A stretch of DNA of 64,000 nt from the NCBI GenBank assembly GCA_020249435.1, contig JADCFQ010000006.1:52296-116295 (forward strand), given 5' to 3'. The stretch is from Roseomonas sp. Lineage in GTDB: Bacteria; Pseudomonadota; Alphaproteobacteria; Acetobacterales; Acetobacteraceae. The position numbers and the translations under genes are program-made. Of this stretch, positions 53,535-62,622 are shown in pieces. The notes under the pieces were generated by a model. The model was not told where the DNA came from. It was given only the letters and a program-made list of their open reading frames with translations, and made no database searches. The first letter of the stretch is position 1; each line of letters starts with the position of its first letter.

Positions 53535-54287
53535 TCAGGCAGCCTCTCGCCGGAAGAAGGATCGTACCGTGGGGTGGGTTGCGGTATCGCGCAATTCGCG
53601 CGGCTTGCCCATGGCGATCATGCCGCGCGCTTCCTTATCCAGCATGATGCAGCGATCCCCAATGGCCAGAATGGATTGCAATTCATGCGTCACCACAACA
53701 AAGGTTGTCCCGGTACTGCGCGCAATATCCAAGATCAACTTGTCCAACCCGGCCGAGGTAATCGGGTCAAGCCCGGCAGAAGGTTCGTCCAGAATAAGCA
53801 AGGGCGGGTCAAGCGCCATGGCGCGCGCAATCCCCGCGCGCTTGGCCATGCCGCCGGAAATCTCAGCGGGCAGCAAGCCCGCCGCATCGCCAAGCCCAAC
53901 CAGGCCAAGCTTGGCGCGAGCCAGGGCTTCGCGTGCCGGGCGCGGCAAATCCGTATGTTCTTCCAGGGGCAATTCCACATTTTCGGACAGCGTCATATTG
54001 CCGAAAAGCGCGCCGGATTGCCACATCACGCCAATCCTTTGCAGCAGTGCAATGCGCCCTGCCGCATCCGCTTCCGCCAGATCAACGCCAAGGATTTCAG
54101 ACCGCCCGGCAGCGATGGGCACAATGCCGATCAGCGCCTTGAGCAAGGTGGATTTGCCGCAGCCGGAACCGCCCAGAATGATGAAGACCTCTCCGCGTTT
54201 CACTTCAAAGGAGACGTCCTTGAAGATGGTGCGCGGGCCGAAGCTGACCGCCAGGTTTTCGACGCGGATCACGGTTTCGTCGTTCAT
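53535..54287 (-). CDS. mlaF: MlaF-type ABC transporter ATP-binding protein
   Basis: 250 aa ATPase of a phospholipid transport system. Walker A GGSGCGKSTLL near residue 38, the ABC signature LPAEISGGMAKRAGIARA with the Mla-type SGGMAKR, and Walker B LLILDEPSAGLDP are all present. Start overlaps the mlaE stop by 4 bp (ATGA). Confidence 0.95.
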   Translation of the reverse strand: MNDETVIRVENLAVSFGPRTIFKDVSFEVKRGEVFIILGGSGCGKSTLLKALIGIVPIAAGRSEILGVDLAEADAAGRIALLQRIGVMWQSGALFGNMTLSENVELPLEEHTDLPRPAREALARAKLGLVGLGDAAGLLPAEISGGMAKRAGIARAMALDPPLLILDEPSAGLDPITSAGLDKLILDIARSTGTTFVVVTHELQSILAIGDRCIMLDKEARGMIAMGKPRELRDTATHPTVRSFFRREAA

Positions 54288-55378
54288 ATGCCAAGCCTGA
54301 AGAAGAGAATCGCGAACACGCCATCCATGGCAACAATGGCGACAATGCCGCCCACCACGGCGGCCGTTGCCGCATCACCCACCGCGCGCGGGCCGAGGCC
54401 CGCTGAAAGCCCGGCGCGGCAACCAATGGCCGCGATCACCAGGCCAAAGCAGCAGGATTTGAACAGGCCACCCATCAGATCACCAAGGCTCAGCCATTGC
54501 TGCAATTGGTTGGAAACCGCGCTCCACGGGAAACCCAGGCTCTCCATCACCACGGTCATGCCGGCAAGCCCGGCAAGGTTCATAAGCAAGGTCAGTACGG
54601 GCATCACCAATATCCCCGCCAGAATGCGCGGCAGGACCAGCATCACCATGGGGTCAATGCCCATGATGCGGAGCGCATTCACTTCCTCATTCACGGTCAT
54701 GGTGCCGAGTTCAGCGGCAAAGGCCGATCCGGTCCGCCCGGCCAGCACGACGCCGGCCAAAAGCGCACCCAATTCGCGCAACAATGAAATGCCCACCAGA
54801 TTGGGCACGAAAATCTCCGCGCCAAAACGCTTGAGCGGGATGGAGGATTGATAGGCGAGGATCAGCCCGATCAGAAAACCCAGCAACAAGGTCAGCGGAA
54901 AGGCGCGCAGCCCGATCTCATCCAAATGGCGCAGGAATTCCGCGCCGCGAAAGAGTTTCGGGCGGAACATCACGCGCAAGGCCGCGACCAGGGCTTCACC
55001 GGCAAAGGCAATGCCGGAAAGCGCGGCCTGAATGCCGCCATAGACCGTGCTGCCTAAGGCCGTGATGGGCGCGAAATCGCGCGGCGCTTCGCTGGGCACG
55101 GGGGCCGCCTTCAAGGCCGCGCGATTGCGTTCCAAAACGGCCAGCACATCCGCCGAGCCACCTTGCACCGCCACCGCATCACCCGCGCGCAGCACCAGAA
55201 TGGCGCCGGCACTGTCCATGCTCTCAACCGCGGAGAGATCAATCGCGCTGGGCTTGTCAGCCAGGGCGCGCGTCATCGCTGGCCAAAGCGTGGCTGCGGC
55301 TTCGGCATTCAGCGTGCCGGAAAACGCCAGCACCTTGCCTTCGGGTGCGACGCGCGATGTCAGGCCGGGTTTGGACAT
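54284..55378 (-). CDS. mlaE: MlaE-type ABC transporter permease with N-terminal STAS-like domain
   Basis: 364 aa from ATG 55378; a TTG at 55393 is possible. Residues about 1-90 resemble a STAS domain (SAIDLSAVESMDSAGAILVL), the role played by separate MlaB in E. coli, here fused to the permease. The permease (about 110-364) has five or six TM helices with RELGALLAGVVLAGRTGSAFAAELGTM as signature (core GRTGSAFAAELG). First gene of the mla operon on the minus strand. Confidence 0.92.
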   Translation of the reverse strand: MSKPGLTSRVAPEGKVLAFSGTLNAEAAATLWPAMTRALADKPSAIDLSAVESMDSAGAILVLRAGDAVAVQGGSADVLAVLERNRAALKAAPVPSEAPRDFAPITALGSTVYGGIQAALSGIAFAGEALVAALRVMFRPKLFRGAEFLRHLDEIGLRAFPLTLLLGFLIGLILAYQSSIPLKRFGAEIFVPNLVGISLLRELGALLAGVVLAGRTGSAFAAELGTMTVNEEVNALRIMGIDPMVMLVLPRILAGILVMPVLTLLMNLAGLAGMTVVMESLGFPWSAVSNQLQQWLSLGDLMGGLFKSCCFGLVIAAIGCRAGLSAGLGPRAVGDAATAAVVGGIVAIVAMDGVFAILFFRLGI

Positions 55379-55438
55379 GTCACATTCTACCAAACACGGC
55401 TTTGCGGGGTTTCGGCAAGTGTTTCAAGCGCGTGACGA

Positions 55439-56173
55439 TCAGCGCCACAGCGCATGGATCAGCACCGCCGCCGCGACCGAGACATTCAGGCTTTCCACCG
55501 CGCCCGAACCCGGCAGCGTCACGCGCGCCTCTGCGGCGGCGAAACTTTCGCGCGATAGCCCTTTTTCCTCATTACCGAGCACGAGCGCGAAGGGGCGCCC
55601 GCGCGGCAGGGCTTCCGGCGCCACGCCATCGCGCGCCACGGCGGCAAGGCTCAGCATTTTGGGCGCGATTGCACGCAACAGCGCGGGCAGATCGGGTGCC
55701 TGGAATACGTCCAGCGCTTCCAAGCCGCCCTCGGCGGTGCGGAGCGCCGCATCGGAAAGCCGCGCCTGGCGCTGATCGCCCGAAATCACCAGCGCCTTGC
55801 AGCCAAAAAACGCGGCGGATCGTGCGATGGCGCCAAGATTATGCGGGTTGCCGATACCATCCAGAATGGGCAGCACCGGCGCCGTCCAAAGGATTGGCGG
55901 CAGGTTGTTGGCGTCCAATAGGGGGACACTGCGCGGGCGCGCCACCGCCACCATGCCACCATGATGCGTGGTGCCGGCGATGCGCTGCAATTCCTCGGGC
56001 GGGACTTCACGATAGGGCAGGCGGCGCTTGGCCAAGGCGGCGCAATAGGCGCCCGCTTCCTGCCGACGCATCGGCGTATAGAAAAACCGCAGCACATCGG
56101 CGGGCCGATGCGCGAAAAGCGCGGCCACCGCTGCTGGGCCGCAATGCCGATCCGGTTCCTGGGCTTTGCTCAC
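55439..56173 (-). CDS. TrmH/SpoU-family RNA 2'-O-methyltransferase
   Basis: 244 aa, GTG start at 56173 overlapping the stop of the Ldh gene. An N-terminal RNA-binding L30-like segment (about 1-85) precedes the knotted SPOUT domain with DGIGNPHNLGAIARSAAFFG, LVLGNEEKGLSRE and IPGSGAVESLNVSVAAAV (here LPGSGAVESLNVS). It methylates ribose in rRNA or tRNA; RlmB-type is plausible, but the substrate is not determinable. Confidence 0.92.
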   Translation of the reverse strand: MSKAQEPDRHCGPAAVAALFAHRPADVLRFFYTPMRRQEAGAYCAALAKRRLPYREVPPEELQRIAGTTHHGGMVAVARPRSVPLLDANNLPPILWTAPVLPILDGIGNPHNLGAIARSAAFFGCKALVISGDQRQARLSDAALRTAEGGLEALDVFQAPDLPALLRAIAPKMLSLAAVARDGVAPEALPRGRPFALVLGNEEKGLSRESFAAAEARVTLPGSGAVESLNVSVAAAVLIHALWR

Positions 56174-57171
56174 GGGGTTGTGAGTGCCTTGATTTTTGCC
56201 AAGACGGCATCGGGGATTTCGATCCCCTCCGCGCCGGCACGGGCGCTTTGCGCATCGCGCTTGGCGCCGGGCAGGCGCACACCCTCATCGGCCTGCATGG
56301 CGGTGATGAGCGTTTCAATCCGCGCGGCAAAGCCATCAGCACCCGCCAACGCGCCGGGGTCTATCACCAGCAGCGCCTGGCCCAAGCGCGGGCGATTGCC
56401 CTCATCCTGGAAGAAACTATCGGCTTCAAAGCCGAAAGCCGCGCCGGTCAGCGCGCAGCAGAGCAATTCGACAATCAGCGCGAGCAAGGCGCCCTTGGTG
56501 CCGCCCATGGCAAGCATGGCGCCCGAAAGCGCGGCCTTGGCATCGGTGGTGGGGCGGCCTTCGGCATCCAAAGCCCAGCCTTCCGGAATGGCGCGGCCTT
56601 CCTTGGCAGCGACCATGATCTTGCCACGCGCCACTTCCGATAGCGCCATATCAATCACGAGCGGTGGTGCGGCACGGCGCGGGAAAGCCGCCGCCACCGG
56701 GTTGGTGCCCATCAGGGGCCGGCGCCCGCCCGGCACGGGCATGGCAGCGGGCGAGTTGGTGAAGGCGAGCGCCACCAGCCCCTGTTCCGCCAGCCGCCGC
56801 ACTGGCAGGCCCATGGCGCCGGAATGGTGGCTATTGGTGATGCCCACAAAGGCAATGCCATGCCCGCGCGCGCGCCAGGCGGCTTCCTGCTCCGCCAAGG
56901 CAAGTGCCGGGTAGGCCAGCCCATGCCCCGCATCAATCAGCGCCGCTCCGCCGCGTTCATTGATGATGCGCGGCGTGGCCTTCCCATCCGCGCGACCATT
57001 GCGCAGGAACGCCGCATATTGCGCCACGCGTGACAGGCCATGCCCCGCCTGGCCCGCCGCTTCCGCGGCCACCAAAGCGGCGGCGGTGCGGCTGGCCATC
57101 TCGGGCCCGGCGCCCGAGGCGCTCAGCGCCGCAGTTACCAGTGTTTCTGCTTCAGTCAGGGAAAGTCGCAT
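56170..57171 (-). CDS. Ldh family (malate/L-lactate/ureidoglycolate-type) oxidoreductase
   Basis: 333 aa from ATG 57171, which overlaps the Bug gene stop (TGATG). The family is NAD(P)-dependent but unrelated to classical LDH. Conserved parts: GHGLSRVAQYAAFL, VGITNSHHSGAMGLPVRRLAEQGLVAL with the catalytic His region SHHSGAMG, and GTNPVAAAFPRR. It reduces or oxidises a 2-hydroxy acid. The adjacent Bug receptor suggests that the acid is imported, though no membrane subunits are nearby. Confidence 0.9.
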   Translation of the reverse strand: MRLSLTEAETLVTAALSASGAGPEMASRTAAALVAAEAAGQAGHGLSRVAQYAAFLRNGRADGKATPRIINERGGAALIDAGHGLAYPALALAEQEAAWRARGHGIAFVGITNSHHSGAMGLPVRRLAEQGLVALAFTNSPAAMPVPGGRRPLMGTNPVAAAFPRRAAPPLVIDMALSEVARGKIMVAAKEGRAIPEGWALDAEGRPTTDAKAALSGAMLAMGGTKGALLALIVELLCCALTGAAFGFEADSFFQDEGNRPRLGQALLVIDPGALAGADGFAARIETLITAMQADEGVRLPGAKRDAQSARAGAEGIEIPDAVLAKIKALTTP

Positions 57172-58145
57172 CAATCCGCCTTCAATTTCGCTTCCTGCAC
57201 CAGCCTGGCCCAGCGGTCAGTCTCGGCGCTGATATAGGCCGCGCTGCGCGCCCTGTCCCAGGCTTCCACCGTAAAGCCGCCGTCTCGCGCGCGGCGAGAG
57301 ACCTCCGGGTCGCGGATTGCGGCCAGGGTATCGGCTTCCAGCCTGGCCAGGATGGGGGCGGGTACCGCCGCATTGGTCATCATCGCGGTCCAATTGGTCA
57401 TTTCAAGTTCGGGCGATCCCGCTTCGCGCACGGTGGGCACATCCGGCACCAGGGGATGGCGTTCGGCGGAGGTAATGGCAAGGGGGCGCAGCCGCCCGCC
57501 TTGGATTTGCGCAATGCATTCCGGCAGGTTGGAGACCATGAAATCCAGATTGCCCGCTGCCAAGTCAGTGACGGAAGGCGCGCCGCCGCGATAGGGCACA
57601 TGGGTAATCCGATCCCCGGCGCCAGAAACGCGCCGCACCAATTCCAACCCCAGATGCGGCGGCGATCCATTGCCCGATGACCCGGCGTTCAAATTACGCT
57701 CTCGGGCTTGCGTCAGCAGGTCAGCCAGGCTGCGGGCTGGGTTGCGTTCCGCATTCACCACCACCACCAGAGGCAATGACCCAAGGACAGAAACCGCCGT
57801 GAAATCCTGGCGGAAATTGAAGGGCGCATTGGGAAAAAGCGAGGCATTCACGGTGTGCGTCATGGTAATGGCGAGCAGCGTATAGCCATCGGCCGGGCTT
57901 TTCGCCGCCGCATCGGCGCCGATCAGCGCATTGCCGCCGGCGCGGTTTTCGATGATGACGGGCTTGCCCCAAATATCCGATAGCTTCTGCCCGACCAGCC
58001 GGGCCATGATGTCGGTCAGGCCGCCCGGCGGGAAAGGCACGATGTAGCGCAGGGCGCGATCCGGGAAATTCGCTTGGGCCTCAGCGCGGCCAATCAGGGC
58101 GGCGGCAGGCAGGGCAGCGAGCAAATGGCGGCGGGTTGGGCGCAT
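57171..58145 (-). CDS. Bug-family (TctC-like) tripartite tricarboxylate transporter receptor
   Basis: 324 aa starting at the second of two tandem ATGs (58145), which is better spaced from AGGAGG than the first (58148). Leader RPTRRHLLAALPAAALIGRAEA has a twin Arg. Mature start ALRYIVPFPPGGLTDIMARLV carries the Bug signature; AGSSGNGSPPHLGLEL is the internal ligand loop. No tctAB adjacent, but its stop overlaps the 2-hydroxyacid oxidoreductase gene, giving a rare hint about the ligand: a hydroxy or keto acid. Confidence 0.9.
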   Translation of the reverse strand: MRPTRRHLLAALPAAALIGRAEAQANFPDRALRYIVPFPPGGLTDIMARLVGQKLSDIWGKPVIIENRAGGNALIGADAAAKSPADGYTLLAITMTHTVNASLFPNAPFNFRQDFTAVSVLGSLPLVVVVNAERNPARSLADLLTQARERNLNAGSSGNGSPPHLGLELVRRVSGAGDRITHVPYRGGAPSVTDLAAGNLDFMVSNLPECIAQIQGGRLRPLAITSAERHPLVPDVPTVREAGSPELEMTNWTAMMTNAAVPAPILARLEADTLAAIRDPEVSRRARDGGFTVEAWDRARSAAYISAETDRWARLVQEAKLKAD

Positions 58146-58236
58146 CATATCCTCCTCGGCGTTACAGGAGCGTAGCCCAGGGCGCGGCGCTGCCCTATAG
58201 GTTTTTCATCTGAGGCTTGAACCGAGGGATTGTCGC

Positions 58237-59412
58237 GTGACACCTGTTGAGAAAATCCGCGAATGGCATGAAGAGCTCACCGCCTGGCGCCGGGACTTCC
58301 ACGCCCATCCTGAATTGGGGTTTGAGGAAGTGCGAACCAGCGCGCTGGTGGCCGAACGCCTTGCCTCCTGGGGGATTGAGGTGCATCGCGGCATTGGCAA
58401 GACTGGCGTGATTGGTGTGCTGCGCAATGGGAATGGCCAGGGCCGGCTTGGGCTGCGTGCGGATATGGATGCGCTGCCGATGCCGGAAGCCAATGGCTTC
58501 GCGCATAAATCGGGCATTGAAGGCAAGATGCATGGCTGCGGACATGATGGGCATACCACCATGCTGCTGGCCACCGCGCGCTATCTGGCGGAGACGCGCA
58601 ATTTCGATGGCACGGTGCATTTCATTTTCCAGCCGGCGGAAGAAGGGCGCGGCGGCGCGCAGGCCATGCTGGCAGATGGCCTTTTTGAGCGTTTCCCCTG
58701 CGATACCGTCTATGGGCTGCATAACCGCCCCGGCCTGCCGGTTGGGCAATTCGCCATCCGCCCCGGCCCGATCATGGCGGGCGCGATATTTTTCGACATC
58801 GTGATCCAGGGCAAGGGCGGCCATGGTGCGCGCCCGGAACAGACGATTGATCCTGTGGTGGTGGGTGCGCAGATCGTGACCGCCTTGCAGACCGTGGTCG
58901 CGCGCAATGTGCCCGCTCTGGATAGCGCGGTGCTAAGCGTGACCTGCTTCAATGCTGGCTTGGCCCATAATGTGATCCCAGATCAGGTGACGCTGAAGGG
59001 CACGGTGCGCGCCTTCAAGGTGGAAATGATGCGCCTGGTGGAAGAACGGATGCGCGCCGTGGTGCAGGGCACCGCTGCGGCCTTTGGCGCAACCGCTGAG
59101 ATTACCTTCAAGGAAATCGCCGCGCCCACCATCAACGCGGCAGAAGAAGCGACCGCACTTGGTGATGCCGCCGCGTCATTGGTCGGTGAAGCGGCGGTGG
59201 AGCGCAACCGCACGCCCGTGATGGGCAGCGAGGATTTCGCCTATATGCTGCTGCAACGCCCGGGCGCTTATATTCATGTCGGGAATGGCACGGGTGATGC
59301 GGGCGGCTGCGATGTGCATAACCCGCATTATGACTTCAATGATGCGGCGATTCCCTATGGCGGCGGCGTGATGGCCGCGCTGGTGGAACAGAAGCTGCCA
59401 CGCGTGAAGTGA
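58237..59412 (+). CDS. M20 family amidohydrolase (hippurate hydrolase-like)
   Basis: 391 aa, GTG start with AGGGA eight bases upstream. Zn-site motifs MHGCGHDGHTTM, FQPAEEGRGGA and the C-terminal GSEDFAYML are present, with the dimerisation domain near GKGGHGARPEQTIDP. Similar in class to the M20 gene at 38.2 kb but clearly a different paralogue. Divergent from the Bug-Ldh-TrmH run with 91 bp between. Substrate: N-acyl or aminoacyl amide, not determined. Confidence 0.92.
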   Translation: MTPVEKIREWHEELTAWRRDFHAHPELGFEEVRTSALVAERLASWGIEVHRGIGKTGVIGVLRNGNGQGRLGLRADMDALPMPEANGFAHKSGIEGKMHGCGHDGHTTMLLATARYLAETRNFDGTVHFIFQPAEEGRGGAQAMLADGLFERFPCDTVYGLHNRPGLPVGQFAIRPGPIMAGAIFFDIVIQGKGGHGARPEQTIDPVVVGAQIVTALQTVVARNVPALDSAVLSVTCFNAGLAHNVIPDQVTLKGTVRAFKVEMMRLVEERMRAVVQGTAAAFGATAEITFKEIAAPTINAAEEATALGDAAASLVGEAAVERNRTPVMGSEDFAYMLLQRPGAYIHVGNGTGDAGGCDVHNPHYDFNDAAIPYGGGVMAALVEQKLPRVK

Positions 59413-59425
59413 TCGGGCACGGCGC

Positions 59426-60223
59426 ATGACCACCCTGGACCATACCATGGATAGGCTGCTGCGCTGTGCGCTGGCCAAGCCGGAACCGCTTTCCCGGCAG
59501 GAGCTTGAAGGCATTTTGCGCCTGATGGGCAAATGGCGGCATCAACTGATTTCCAACACGATCATGCAGCTCGATGGTCTTGTGGTGCAGGGCGGACCCT
59601 TTGTCGGCATGCGGCTTCCCCCCAACAATACTGAGGGCTGCCATGCGCCAAAATTGCTTGGCTGTTACGAAGAAGCGCTGCACCCGCATCTGGAGAAATT
59701 CATCGCGCGCGGTTTTGACGCGGTTCTGAATATCGGTTGCGCGGAAGGTTACTACGCCATCGGTATGGCGCGACGCATGCCGAACACGAAAATCTTCGCC
59801 CATGACCTGAATGAGTATGCACAAAAAACGTGCCGTAGCATGGCAGAACTCAATGACGTTGCCGACCGCACCATGATTGACGGGCTATTCTCCGGCGGGG
59901 ACTTCGAACGCTTCGCAGCCCTTGATACGCTTGTCATGGTAGACATTGAAGGCGCGGAAGAGGCGTTACTCGATCCGGAAGCATTCCACGCCTTACGGCG
60001 GATGACCATTGTCGTCGAATGCCATGGCGGTCCAACGCGCGGCACGACGGAAACCCTCACCGCGCGCTTCCAGCCGACGCACCACGTTACCCGATTGGAT
60101 CAGACCTACAGCCAACCGAAACTATCGCCATGGATGCGAGACCTTGGCCATATGGATCAGCTTTTGGCGATATGGGAGTGGCGCGGAGAGCCAACACCCT
60201 GGCTGGTGCTGGAACCGCTTTAG
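59426..60223 (+). CDS. SAM-dependent methyltransferase-like protein
   Basis: 265 aa. Residues about 95-190 form a Rossmann SAM-binding domain: motif I is DAVLNIGCAEGYYAIGMARRM, and VMVDIEGAEEALLDPE resembles the FkbM family post-II motif. The N-terminal ~90 residues (LDHTMDRLLRCALAK, MGKWRHQLISN) are helical and not recognised. Codon use is slightly more AT-tolerant than its neighbours (e.g. ACAAAAAACG at 59820), hinting at acquisition. It follows the M20 gene by 13 bp, so cotranscription is possible. Confidence 0.75.
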   Translation: MTTLDHTMDRLLRCALAKPEPLSRQELEGILRLMGKWRHQLISNTIMQLDGLVVQGGPFVGMRLPPNNTEGCHAPKLLGCYEEALHPHLEKFIARGFDAVLNIGCAEGYYAIGMARRMPNTKIFAHDLNEYAQKTCRSMAELNDVADRTMIDGLFSGGDFERFAALDTLVMVDIEGAEEALLDPEAFHALRRMTIVVECHGGPTRGTTETLTARFQPTHHVTRLDQTYSQPKLSPWMRDLGHMDQLLAIWEWRGEPTPWLVLEPL

Positions 60224-60240
60224 CCCTGATGACGCGCTGG

Positions 60241-60507
60241 TTAATGCACCAGCGCCACACCCATCCCATGCTGGAAAATCGCGGCCGCGCCAAGCGCGTA
60301 ATCCGGCGCGGCGCCGATTTGTGTGCCGTCTGCCGCGTGGATCGCAATCGCGCGTTGGTTGTTCACCGTAACGGGGCGCATATAGGCGATCCGATTGGTG
60401 CCGTAGCGCGCCCAATCAAGCGGTGAGAGCTTCCGCAAATCCTCGGCGGTCAGGATGATTTCCTGTTCGGCTTCGTTTTCGGTGTCGAATTCTTCCTGGT
60501 CACTCAT
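60241..60507 (-). CDS. DUF1150 family protein
   Basis: 88 aa acidic-N-terminal protein (EEFDTENEAEQEIILTAEDL) with the conserved LSPLDWARYGTNRIAYMRPV and AIHAADGTQIG. DUF1150 genes are found almost only in Alphaproteobacteria, next to small heat-shock genes, as here where hsp20 lies 75 bp upstream. Function unknown; the pairing suggests a role in the heat or protein-stress response. Confidence 0.9.
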   Translation of the reverse strand: MSDQEEFDTENEAEQEIILTAEDLRKLSPLDWARYGTNRIAYMRPVTVNNQRAIAIHAADGTQIGAAPDYALGAAAIFQHGMGVALVH

Positions 60508-60582
60508 GGTCTTGTCCTTTGCGCGCCCTTCAAGGCTCGCGCTAATGTGCCGTCCTGGAATAGGCCCGGCGGTTTGGGGCGT

Positions 60583-61038
60583 TCAGCCCCGTTCAGGGCG
60601 CCCTTCCACAATGGTGGCGGCGCCATTGGTTTTGGTATCAATCCGGATGGTTTTGACGCGAACCTCAGGCAAGGGCCGCTTCAATTCCACATGTAAAAGG
60701 CCGTTATCCAGCCAGGCACTTTCCACATCTATGCCTTCCGCGAGCACAAAGGCGCGCTGGAATTGGCGGGCGGCGATGCCGCGATGCAGGAAAATCCGGC
60801 CTTCCGAATCATCCTTCTGCCGGCCCCGGATGACCAATTGATTGTCTTCCTGCGTGATCTGCAGATCATCCATCGAAAACCCGGCCACCGCCAGCGTAAT
60901 GCGCAGCCGGTTATCGCCGATCTGTTCGATGTTATAGGGCGGGTAGCCATCGGCATTCTTGCCCACACGATCGAGCATCTGTTCCAGATGATCGAAGCCA
61001 AGAAACAGGGGCGAGCCGAAAAGCGAAGGTCTGGTCAC
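60583..61038 (-). CDS. Hsp20/alpha-crystallin small heat shock protein
   Basis: ATP-independent holdase chaperone, 151 aa from GTG 61038. This start has a perfect AGGAGG (61053-61048) nine bases upstream and gives the usual short N-terminus (TRPSLFGSPLFLGFDHLEQML); an in-frame ATG at 61071 would put that AGGAGG inside the gene. The alpha-crystallin domain (about 35-130) includes YNIEQIGDNRLRITLAVAGF and LLHVELKRPLPE. The conserved C-terminal I-x-I is weakly represented as IRIDT. Followed by DUF1150. Confidence 0.92.
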   Translation of the reverse strand: MTRPSLFGSPLFLGFDHLEQMLDRVGKNADGYPPYNIEQIGDNRLRITLAVAGFSMDDLQITQEDNQLVIRGRQKDDSEGRIFLHRGIAARQFQRAFVLAEGIDVESAWLDNGLLHVELKRPLPEVRVKTIRIDTKTNGAATIVEGRPERG

Positions 61039-61096
61039 GTAAAATGGCCTCCTCATCCGAGAGCGAAGCATGTTGCCGGGCCCGAAGCGCCCTGCT
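61039..61096 (-). promoter_or_regulatory. possible ROSE-like RNA thermometer in the hsp20 leader
   Basis: ROSE elements of rhizobial hsp20 genes end in a hairpin where U(U/C)GCU pairs with the AGGA of the ribosome site. On this leader UCGCU (61066-61062) lies nine bases before AGGAGG (61053-61048), with CUUC/GGAG pairing possible. The upstream GC-rich hairpins of a full ROSE element are not obvious, so this is a weak, testable call. Confidence 0.3.
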
Positions 61097-61102
61097 GAGC
61101 CT

Positions 61103-61133
61103 CTATCTTGGCGCGCGGCTTTGGCGTTGCAAG
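61103..61133 (-). promoter_or_regulatory. candidate hsp20 promoter
   Basis: On the minus strand CTTGCAA (61133-61127) is followed after 17 bases by AAGATAG (61109-61103). It could be a housekeeping-type promoter; the -35 CTTG also fits alphaproteobacterial sigma-32, but the -10 lacks the expected C-rich start. It would give a leader of about 60 nt. Confidence 0.3.
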
Positions 61134-61167
61134 GGGGGGCGCGCGGGGCTACATGCCCTCCCCTGCC

Positions 61168-61695
61168 ATGACCGAAAATGCAACCCTGCCCATCCTGTTC
61201 GTGCCTGACAAAAGGCTCCGCCTGAAGGCGCGCCCGATTGGCGATGCCGATGGGGATATCGTGCGCGCCCTCGCCCCCAAAATGCTTGCCACCATGTATG
61301 CCGCGCCGGGCATTGGCCTGGCTGCGCCGCAGATTGGTGAGGGGCTGCGCCTGGTCGTGCTGGATATCCAGCCCAAGGAAAAGCCCGATCCGATGGTGCT
61401 GGTGAACCCGGAAATCATCGCCGAAAGCCCTGAAGCCGCAACGCGCGAAGAAGGCTGCCTATCGCTCCCTGGCCAATATGCCGATGTGACGCGCCCCGCC
61501 CGCGTGAAGGTGCGCTATCTGGACCTGACAGGTGCAAAGCGGGAGATCGAAGGCGACGGCCTGCTTTCAGCCTGTCTGCAACATGAAATTGACCATCTGG
61601 ACGGCGTTTTGTTCGTGGACCACCTTTCTGCACTCAAGCGCAATATGATCCTGCGTAAGCTCGCCAAGGATCTGAAATCCCAGCAGCGCGGGTGA
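61168..61695 (+). CDS. def: peptide deformylase
   Basis: Removes the N-formyl group from nascent proteins; 175 aa from ATG 61168 (ATG 61153 possible). All three motifs are present: [18 protein letters not shown] (metal Cys) and HEIDHLDG (metal His and catalytic Glu). The stop overlaps the fmt GTG start, so the formyl-adding and formyl-removing enzymes are cotranslated. Divergent from hsp20. Confidence 0.96.
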   Translation: MTENATLPILFVPDKRLRLKARPIGDADGDIVRALAPKMLATMYAAPGIGLAAPQIGEGLRLVVLDIQPKEKPDPMVLVNPEIIAESPEAATREEGCLSLPGQYADVTRPARVKVRYLDLTGAKREIEGDGLLSACLQHEIDHLDGVLFVDHLSALKRNMILRKLAKDLKSQQRG

Positions 61696-62618
61696 GCAGC
61701 CCCGCGCACCCTTTGCGCCTGGCTTTCATGGGCAGCCCGGATTTCGCGGTGCCGGCGTTGCGCGCTTTGCATGATGCGGGGCATGAGATCGCTGCGGTCT
61801 ATTGCCAGCCGCCGAAACCCGCCGGGCGCGGGCAGAAGGAAACGCCTTGCCCAGTGCATCGCGCCGCGCTGGAACTCGGCCTGCCGGTGCGCCACCCCGC
61901 GCGGCTGAAGCGCGATGAGGCGGAACACGCTGCCTTCGCAGCGCTTGATCTGGATGTGGCGGTGGTTGCGGCCTATGGCCTGATTTTGCCGAAAGCCATG
62001 CTGGATGCGCCACGGCGCGGCTGCCTCAATATCCACGCATCCCTGCTGCCGCGCTGGCGCGGGGCGGGGCCGATCCAGGCGGCGATTTTGGCGGGCGATA
62101 CCGAGACCGGCATCACCATCATGCGCATGGAAGAAGGGCTGGATACGGGGCCGATGCTGCTGGCGGAAGCGGTGCCGATCAGCCCCACAACCACCACGCC
62201 CGAATTGCATGATGCGCTGGCGGGCCTTGGCGCCCGGTTGATCCTGCGCGCGCTGGCGGAAGACCCAGCGCCGGAGCCCCAACCGGCAGAGGGCGTCACC
62301 TATGCCCCCAAACTCACGAAGGAAGATGGCCGCCTGGTTTGGGCGCAACCGGCCGAGGCGCTTGAACGGCGCATCCGCGCGCTCAATCCCTGGCCGGGCA
62401 CTTTCTTCATGCTGAAGGGGGAAGCCATCCGGGTTTCCGCCGCCGCGCCTGAAGCCGGCCATGGCTCCCCCGGTGAGGCCCTGGATGATGCCGGCCTGAT
62501 TGCCTGCGGGCAGGGCGCGCTCCGCCTGCAACGCCTGCAACGCCCTGGCCGCGCCGCCATGGCCGCCGAGGCGTTTTTGCGCGGCCTGCCAATCTCTGCC
62601 GGCACCCGCCTGGAATGA
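61692..62618 (+). CDS. fmt: methionyl-tRNA formyltransferase
   Basis: 308 aa; GTG start overlapping the def stop. Uses 10-formyl-tetrahydrofolate to formylate initiator Met-tRNA. N-terminal Rossmann domain starts [16 protein letters not shown]; the catalytic triad region is [19 protein letters not shown] (Asn, His) and [18 protein letters not shown] (Asp). The C-terminal tRNA-binding OB domain covers about 205-308. Confidence 0.96.
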   Translation: MSSPAHPLRLAFMGSPDFAVPALRALHDAGHEIAAVYCQPPKPAGRGQKETPCPVHRAALELGLPVRHPARLKRDEAEHAAFAALDLDVAVVAAYGLILPKAMLDAPRRGCLNIHASLLPRWRGAGPIQAAILAGDTETGITIMRMEEGLDTGPMLLAEAVPISPTTTTPELHDALAGLGARLILRALAEDPAPEPQPAEGVTYAPKLTKEDGRLVWAQPAEALERRIRALNPWPGTFFMLKGEAIRVSAAAPEAGHGSPGEALDDAGLIACGQGALRLQRLQRPGRAAMAAEAFLRGLPISAGTRLE

Positions 62619-62622
62619 CGCC

